64,000 bases of DNA, from contig NW_019091389.1 in NCBI RefSeq assembly GCF_001949145.1, positions 1,463,156-1,527,155 of the forward strand. Direction: 5' to 3'. Made by a program: the position numbers and the translations under genes. This document shows, one piece after another, positions 57,925 through 64,000 of the stretch (position 1 is the first letter of the stretch; each line of letters opens with the position of its first letter). The DNA comes from Acanthaster planci (taxonomy: Eukaryota; Echinodermata; Asteroidea; Valvatida; Acanthasteridae). The notes below the pieces were generated by a model. That model searched no databases. It was given only the letters and a program-made list of their open reading frames with translations, and was not told the DNA's origin.

Positions 57925-58116
57925 CCGTCGTCCGTCGTCCGTCGCATTTTGCTTTTTGTTGTGTCCCAATTCTGCCATTTACCAGTTCCAAACATGCCAT
58001 TTTCCGTCGTGCGTCGTCCGTCGTGCGTCGCCCGTCGTCCGTTGTGTGTCGCCCGTCGTGCGTCGCCCGTCGTGTGTCGTCCGTCGCCCGTCGTGCGTCG
58101 TCCGTCGCCCGTCGAT
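57925..58116. repeat. CpG-rich 7-bp tandem array (CGTCGYS)n
   Basis: Three units at 57925-57945, then after about 60 bp of unrelated DNA sixteen uninterrupted 7-bp units at 58005-58116. The unit is CGTCG followed by TC, TG or CC. Units 6, 7 and 11 carry TG in place of CG, the signature of methyl-CpG decay. Since seven is not a multiple of three, all frames stay open and read the same seven-residue cycle. That produces overlapping ORFs such as 57866-58225 (minus, Arg-Ala-Thr-Asp-Asp repeats) and 57898-58158 (plus, Arg/Pro/Ser/Val). These are not genes. Confidence 0.85.
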
Positions 58117-59324
58117 TATCGCTTAATTTTGAAACTAAAAATAAATACCGTGTTCTAATAGGCAATACGTCAGTTGTACCCACAGACATAAAATCCCATA
58201 GACCAACAACGCCTATGGAAACCAACGTCTGAATATATAATGATGACGGCGCCTGTCTAAACCTGAAACCATGAACGGAAGTAGTTCAGCAGTGTGCACA
58301 AGTCTATGGAGAAATCTCGGGATGAGTGATACATATCAGAAATTTGGGATGATAACTCCCTGACAGAGACCGAAATCCCCATTCAGCATTTACTATGTGC
58401 TCCACTGCAGTTACTTATTTGTTCATTTTTTCAGAAATTAGTTTGTTCTTTTAATACACAATGAGACAGAACCATGTGCCTGCACGCGTCGCGGACGATT
58501 TCACAAGACACGCCCACGCATGGTAGGTATGAACGTAAGGATACATTGTTCGTATTTTTTATGGTACGTTTGTGGGCACAATGCTAGCAGTTGTAGTCTG
58601 GTGCTAAGTGGCAGTTAGGCTAGGCCTAAGCTCAAAACTGCTAATTAAATCCGAATTTACTCGCCTGAATTTCTGTCCTAGAAAATGTTATGGCTCATGA
58701 ACTGTAGCTTTTTTTTAAGTCAAGTGAAGGTCTTACATTTTGTTATACTTGAATGAAATAATTGGGTCCTAACGTAAAATTAAACATAAGTGGGGTCACT
58801 TATTGCACAGAAACTAAAAAGCGAAGGAACAATGGCAAAGATTAATGTACTGAATGTTTGATTTTTTAAAAATGTTTTATTCGTAGATAAAACTTTGAAA
58901 AATTGGTTTAGTTTTCAAAATGTACATGTATTTCACTGTGTTACAACTAAGCAACGGTAAGTGTAATTTCATTATTTTACTGAAACTATTTAATTTTCTT
59001 TCAAGATCTTATTTTTACACTGGACATGTATGCGTAAAGGAATTCTATCGACAGACAGTACTCGAACACATAAATAAAGCATATTGTTATTTTATTGGGG
59101 TTCAGGAGTCCTTTATATTTTCTTTGAATTTCATTTTCTAATTATATTTTCTTTATCTTGTTTTCTTATTATTCGTTCATGTGTCACAAGATTAAACACT
59201 GAATGCACCCTCTATAAACGTGTCAAAGTGTATAAAAGTGTCACAGTCTATATACATGTTTAGGCGTTCGAGTAATAAACAGACAAACGGGTTTATGATT
59301 AAAAAGTGTTTAAAAACTTAACAT
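58117..59324. other. No supported gene
   Basis: ORF 58920-59141 contains a GTAAGT donor after only 12 codons and has no promoter. AT-rich otherwise. Confidence 0.4.
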
Positions 59325-59329
59325 ATTTT

Positions 59330-59537
59330 CCGTAAGACACAAATGAATGTTCCTGTTTATATAGAAAAGAATTCAGCCCATCCAAACATTAACTTTCGAA
59401 TAACGTAGCCTACATGGACGCCGCCATGTTGCATGTTGCTTGTCACTAACTACCAGTGATAACCGGTTGTTTATTCCCAGCGTTCGAGCGGCCGACCCAC
59501 GAACAACAAATGGAGCTGTTCGTGAACATACGAGAAA
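59330..59537. repeat. Dispersed repeat, copy 1
   Basis: Matches 62455-62665 in the same orientation over about 200 bp with frequent substitutions and small indels. Shared blocks are ATGAATGTTCCT, GAATTCAGC, CATGGACGCCGCC, ACCGGTTGT and GCGTTCGAGCGGCCGACCCA. On the opposite strand ATGGCGGCGTCCATG resembles a YY1 site, a sequence found at some promoters and at LINE 5' ends. Start of ORF 59456-59728 lies in it. Confidence 0.7.
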
Positions 59538-59614
59538 AAGCCGCCCGAACTCAGCCATATACAACAATTAATGATGAGCGGCTGGTTTATTCATCAACAC
59601 ACTCAACCAATATA

Positions 59615-59629
59615 CCAGCAGAGGGCGCT
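59615..59629 (+). promoter_or_regulatory. CTCF-type motif
   Basis: CCAGCAGAGGGCGCT fits the CTCF core consensus CCASYAGRKGGCRS at every position. The shorter core AGAGGGCGCT recurs at 24776-24785, 55750-55759 (minus) and 61593-61602 (minus). Binding in this organism is inferred. In some genomes this core is also carried by repeats. Confidence 0.4.
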
Positions 59630-59984
59630 ATTGACGGAGACTGTGTGATTATACGTGACCGGACTACGCCCAGAGCAGCGAACACCACAATTAATTGTGG
59701 GCATCCAGTGCCGAATCAGAGACTTTAGCAAGTCTCTGGGGCTTATTATCAGAACTGTGCCACACGCAACTCATCACGAGATAGCAATCCGCCCTTGCAT
59801 CGACCGCAAGCTCCTATCAGGAACTATACCGCACCACCAATTAGCCCCTCAACCTACCAAGCCCCTCAACGACACACGCACCACTCGGAACTTAGGCACC
59901 TCCACACTAGGCTAGGTGATTTTAACCCTTGCACAGGATTCTCGACCCTTACCTCAGGATCAGCCCTTGATGTAGTCTTGGTTT

Positions 59985-60076
59985 CAAGACGTTAGTGCTT
60001 GATAGCGGACACCGTGCATAGTGCGCCCCCTAACGACTCATAATTAGACTGTGCGCCAGCTTGCACTAACGTCTTG
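59985..60076. repeat. Short inverted repeat CAAGACGTTAGTGC
   Basis: A 14-bp perfect pair at 59985-59998 and 60063-60076 separated by 64 bp. The right arm is also the outer part of the 26-bp inverted pair 60064-60089 / 61105-61130. Confidence 0.8.
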
Positions 60077-61130
60077 GGAATCTTGCAGCAGCGTTTTAAC
60101 TTGTTCTTTATTTTTCCCTCGGCTTTCCAAGGGAATCAATCAGCATTCGCTTAATTGCATGCATAATAAATTTCGATGACCTCAATAATACACCATGGTA
60201 AGGTCACATGCATCATGGCTGTCTGCAGTCCCGTCAACACAGACACTACAACACAGACATTCGTACGAAGTTAGCACGGAGTATATACTCGGACTAGGCT
60301 AGGCCTAGGTTATGACAGAGGATGCTGTTCTTGGTGACCCATAATCATGTACAGTCAGCATACCCTCCCCAGCTAAGCGTTCTTAGAGACCATGTAGACC
60401 TTACCCTTCGAAGACAGAGTACCCGGACTGCAAGTTGGTTGTCGTTCTCTTGCTGCACGTGTAGGGTTATTTGCCACTTGTGTGAGTAACTTGGCCTCAG
60501 GCAGCATGCTCATTGTGAGTTGCCAAAAACGAGAACGTATTTCTTGCGTGGTGTCAGACAACGATTTTGTTTTTCCAGTTTTTTGCCACAGATATCGCAA
60601 ACATGATGCGATGCAGCACAACTGTAGTCCCCGATATCATTTAGAAGAGTGGAAATTCCATGTCTAGTATGGAGTGAAAAATATGTCTTACATGTCACTA
60701 ATCCCTTCCTACAAACCAAACACTATCGACATTGTACTTGTTCGCGTGAAGCCGCCGTGTTGTTCGAACGTCGAAGTACATGAATTATAATACTGTGGCG
60801 AAACAGGGTAGCTGCGCCGACTTGTGTTTAGTCTGGGTTTATAATAATTCAGTCGCGTGTAAATCATGCATTAAACGTGCCCGCAGCATCCGATCAGAGG
60901 CGCGCATTACCTTAGGTCTGGGCGCTTGCTGCGTGGGTTGCCGGGACTTCTCAAGATGGCAGCGTGCTAACCAGAGCTCTGTGGAGTTGTGTTGTCTTCT
61001 GAGTTGCAAGTGTAAATCTGACATACAACCGCTGGTGGTTGGGGATCTACCTCAAGTGTACCTGGTGCGATCGGTTAGTGTGGTGCTTGTACTAGGTTGC
61101 GGGAGCTGCAAGATTCCCAAGACGTTAGTG
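60064..61130. repeat. 26-bp exact inverted repeat about 1 kb apart
   Basis: The sequence at 60064-60089 (CACTAACGTCTTGGGAATCT and six more bases) is the exact reverse complement of 61105-61130. The enclosed DNA is moderately GC-rich and contains the ORF 60780-61178. There is no obvious target duplication outside the arms. It may be the terminal repeats of an unknown element or remnants of inverted copies of one repeat. Confidence 0.75.
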
Positions 61131-61133
61131 AGA
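60780..61133 (+). CDS. Cys-rich ORF ending at a consensus splice donor, possible exon
   Basis: Plus-strand ATG opens 118 codons to the donor GTGAGA|GTAAGT in phase 0. The frame itself continues to 61178. It contains about 15 Cys (for example SCADLCL, GACCVGCRDF, CCLLSCKC) and few acidic residues, more like translated non-coding DNA than a folded domain. The consensus donor overlaps the inverted repeat at 61105-61130. It may be the first exon of a non-coding RNA or a by-product. Confidence 0.22.
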
Positions 61134-61262
61134 GTAAGTAAAAACTACTTGTGTGAGGGCGCTCTTCAACAGAATTAAAACAACTATCGATCACCGACGT
61201 TTTGGGTCAAGACTAAGCTTCGTGCTGCTGTGACCACGCCCGCGCACGCGCTCTCGTGACCA

Positions 61263-61470
61263 AGCAGTGACTTTCGCTGAAATATGGAAGGGCCGGCTGC
61301 GTAGCACCGTGATCAGAATATCGACAAGAATATAAGATTAAATCAGTGCTCTGAAATATGTGATTGCCGGGCTTTCGGTAACTGAGTACCTTCTTAATCA
61401 GCTTTCCCTGAAGAAGGTACTCACTTACCGAAAGCACGGCAATCATATGTTTCAGAGCAGTGACTTTCGC
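61263..61470. mobile_element. Hairpin-containing segment flanked by 15-bp direct repeats
   Basis: AGCAGTGACTTTCGC occurs at 61263-61277 and 61456-61470. Between them lies an inverted repeat with 52-bp arms (61344-61395 and 61411-61462, about 47 of 52 paired) and a 15-nt loop. The right copy of the direct repeat overlaps the outer end of the right arm by a few bases. The direct repeats could be a long target duplication around an inserted foldback element, or the source of the hairpin's own ends. No ORF. Confidence 0.6.
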
Positions 61471-62454
61471 AGCCCTATCGCACTACGCACAAGGTGCGTC
61501 GCGCTCGTTTAACACACAACTATGCGCGCTTAACATCTGCCTCTGTTACTGGGCAGAGCGCCATCTACAACTTCGCACCGCGCCTTGTGACTAGCGCCCT
61601 CTGTCAGGTCACATTACATGTCCGGTAAACGATTAAACCCAGTGAGACGAGCTTGGACCTATGACTACAGGAATTTTGGATAGCAAAATTGGGAAAATAA
61701 TGAATAATTTTAATACTGTAAAACACCAGATAATGCGCCATATTTGAAATTTCAAACCATTACGAAATATATGTAAAAAATTCAAATAAGTTGAAGTTCG
61801 TTTGTTTTGTGTGACCTCCAGTGAGTATTTTGGTTAACTACAGCACTGCAGTAGTAAATATGAGCACGATATATACAATTTTTTGTAACCAGAGAGAATA
61901 GACAAAATCAGAACACGTATAATATTCGGAAAATCTTAAAATGGAAAATTACATAATAAAATTGTATTCCTAATTTCCTCACTTGGAACCTCCCTACACA
62001 ATCAACGTACAATGCTTTGCCACGCCTGTACCTCCCTTACAATTTTATGAAAATGATAAGTTTATCCCGGCAGCACCCTGTATGGAGTGCCGGTTTAAAG
62101 TGTATAGCTGCACTGAATTTTCTTATCTTCGACACAATTTTTCTGTATCTTTGTACTTTTGTTCGATGTATGAAACTCTGACAAATTTTGGTTACATGCA
62201 TTAAAAGTGCATACTTAGGTCGAGTTCCGGGCGGTCTGTTCTTGACACGGGTTTCTCATTCTTAAGCTCGAACGGCGGGAACACGACTCAAGAACACTGT
62301 TCTCGGAACGGGATCACACACCACCTCCTCGTCAAGGTTTTCACACGTAAAAACTCGTGAGATTTTGATTTTTTAACAGCTGCGAAAAGTAGAGAGATGG
62401 TTCACCAAGCCAGAGACGATGGGAAGTTTTGCAAAATTAACATTAATCACTTTT
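61471..62454. other. No supported gene
   Basis: CpG-containing to about 61610 (includes AGCGCCCTCT at 61593), AT-rich afterwards. ORF 61983-62204 is unsupported. Confidence 0.4.
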
Positions 62455-62665
62455 CATAACACAAAAATGAATGTTCCTATTTAAATATGTAGAGAAGAAT
62501 TCAGCTCAGTTATCCACACGTTAACTCTCGAATGACGTTCATGTTCATGGACGCCGCCGTGTTGCATGTCGCTTGCCACTAACCACCAGCAACAACCGGT
62601 TGTATTTTCCCGGCGTTCGAGCGGCCGACCCACGAACATCAAGTTGAGCTGTTCATGAACATTCG
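62455..62665. repeat. Dispersed repeat, copy 2
   Basis: The second copy of the sequence at 59330-59537, same orientation, 3.1 kb away, with the GCGTTCGAGCGGCCGACCCA block intact. The two copies are diverged enough to be old insertions or an old duplication rather than a recent assembly artefact. Confidence 0.7.
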
Positions 62666-63363
62666 AGAACAACCTCGTGAAAGTATGGTTAGCACTTTAC
62701 AAACCGCTCAAAATGAGCTTCACTGCTACTTACATGTTATTATATATGAATCATTCTGATATGCCCCCTCACTACAGATTGCTATTTCATGTGGAGAATG
62801 AGCAACTGTGGATTCAAATTACGATGCCAATTTTTTAGTTAAATAATAACATTTAAGAATATCTATGAAGCGCATATTGCCACCTAAAATTGCTCATGCA
62901 CTACAAATATTAGCAATACAAGAAAAATTTACGGGCTAACTCTTCAAGCAAGATGTGTGCTCGGGGAGAAGCGATTCTGACTGATCTGTCACCTCAGGAC
63001 CGGTATGATCTTGGAACAACTAGAAGATGTGCGTGAGTTTGTATCAGTTCAATTAAGCTATAATTCAACATTATAAAAGAGTGGGCAAAACCTAGACCCA
63101 GAAAAGCAGCAAAAACACATCAAATTAATTCCTTATTGAAAGGTGAAGAGAAAATTCAAATCGTTGTTGAAAATTTTGCTGTACAAAGCATTGATCTTGA
63201 AAACACGAGGGATAACAACCTATGCCATTTTCTATGAAGAAAGGCAAACGTACACAATAAGGCCGGAGTGTGGGCGTTCCCGGTATCTCTTAAATATGCT
63301 AACTGTAGCTATTACGAGGCCCAGTAGAATCAGTCTCACGGCAGCACAGCTAGTAAACTGGGA
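62666..63363. other. No recognised feature
   Basis: AT-rich. ORF 63143-63760 is extended artificially through the assembly gap and is not a gene. Confidence 0.5.
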
Positions 63364-63800
63364 GGAGGGGGTTAGCGTAGCGGTTCTTTCCTCGCTTTAC
63401 ACCAATGAGGCCCGGGTTCGAGTCCTCGCTTGGCCCAGGCTNNNNNNNNNNNNNNNNNNNNNNNNNNNNNNNNNNNNNNNNNNNNNNNNNNNNNNNNNNN
63501 NNNNNNNNNNNNNNNNNNNNNNNNNNNNNNNNNNNNNNNNNNNNNNNNNNNNNNNNNNNNNNNNNNNNNNNNNNNNNNNNNNNNNNNNNNNNNNNNNNNN
63601 NNNNNNNNNNNNNNNNNNNNNNNNNNNNNNNNNNNNNNNNNNNNNNNNNNNNNNNNNNNNNNNNCCGAGTCCATTTGGTTTCCAGTACATACTCACTCTC
63701 GCAGGTTTTCTCCGGGTACTCTGGTTTCTTCCTGCCGCTAAAACCGGACCTTCTTCCTAACTCCGTAATGTGATGCTGATTAATAAAGTGTATGAATAAA
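63364..63800 (+). mobile_element. tRNA-derived SINE interrupted by an assembly gap
   Basis: The head has an A box TAGCGTAGCGG (63373-63383) and a perfect B box GGTTCGAGTCC (63415-63425), then TTGGCCC. After the gap the sequence contains GGTTTTCTCCGGGTACTCTG and GTTTCTTCCTGC, a SINE body block seen in many marine invertebrates, and ends with GCTGATTAATAAAGTGTATG. The two sides probably belong to one element, with the gap hiding its middle, although several copies could be collapsed there. Confidence 0.7.
63442..63664. other. Assembly gap (223 N)
   Basis: A run of N inside a SINE. All ORFs spanning it are artefacts. Confidence 0.99.
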
Positions 63801-64000
63801 CGTACAGTTATTGGCGCAAATAGCCTGAGTTGCTGAAAGCGCCATTAAAACAAAACAACTATAACTGTAGATTCGTAACTTCCGAATCTAAAGTTTATTG
63901 TAGATTCGTAATAGTAATCCATACTATCGACAAAGTTGTAACGTCACAGAAATAGTTAAATCAGAATAATCTGCCTGTCTGTGCAGTGTCTTCCAATGAA
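63801..64000. other. No recognised feature
   Basis: A short repeated phrase GTAGATTCGTAA occurs twice near 63868 and 63900. Nothing else noted. Confidence 0.4.

Noticed and set aside
57866-58232. Overlapping Arg-rich ORFs on both strands
   Set aside because: They translate a 7-bp tandem array; every frame is open for arithmetic reasons.
63143-63773. ORFs of 100-205 codons at the right end
   Set aside because: Artefacts of the N gap, which contains no stop codons.
1-64000. CRISPR array, bacterial operon, phage or integron
   Set aside because: No regularly spaced direct repeats with unique spacers, no dense coding, and eukaryotic splice and SINE signals throughout.

Overview
The window looks like draft genomic DNA from a marine invertebrate deuterostome, most likely an echinoderm. 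The reasons are: AT-rich sequence with no long ORFs; the longest open frame outside the gap artefact is about 150 codons; short exon-like islands with GT/AG borders are separated by kilobases; tRNA-derived SINEs, a non-LTR retrotransposon fragment and several small inverted-repeat elements are present; and the heptamer AGGCCTA, which I associate with echinoderm and hemichordate DNA, occurs about 16 times. There is one assembly gap (63442-63664). Nothing bacterial is visible: no operons and no densely packed genes. The species assignment is an inference.

Genes. No complete gene can be read. The best-supported parts are three first exons with the same architecture: a TATA box, a 5' leader, an ATG, a hydrophobic signal-peptide-like start and a phase-1 splice donor. 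They lie at 9859-10215 (minus), 33901-34045 (minus, with a CRE upstream) and 40905-41000 (plus). Each probably begins a secreted-protein gene. Further exon candidates with splice signals on both sides and one open frame lie on the minus strand at 2468-2544, 15621-15670, 19522-19599, 57342-57405 and 54851-55060, with weaker ones elsewhere. None could be assigned to a family, and joins between exons rest only on matching phase. A chain of minus-strand ORFs at 27225-27771 switches frame twice and looks like a decayed coding region or a run of small exons.

Mobile and repetitive DNA. 1.8-2.1 kb and 23.4-23.8 kb hold two copies of one small inverted-repeat element. 12855-13043 is a TA-flanked foldback MITE. 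41570-41788 is a second TIR family. SINEs lie at about 13480-13740, 52270-52490 and 63364-63800. LINE 3' parts lie at 42605-42736 and in 44.2-44.95 kb. Tandem arrays lie at 16503, 18131/18735, 42193, 51243 and 57925-58116. The last is a CpG-rich 7-bp repeat.

The right end (59.3-62.7 kb) is the most structured part. It holds two diverged direct copies of a 200-bp sequence, a full CTCF-type motif, an exact 26-bp inverted pair about 1 kb apart with a third partial copy, and a 52-bp-arm hairpin inside a segment bounded by 15-bp direct repeats. The exon candidates of the rest of the window do not explain these structures.
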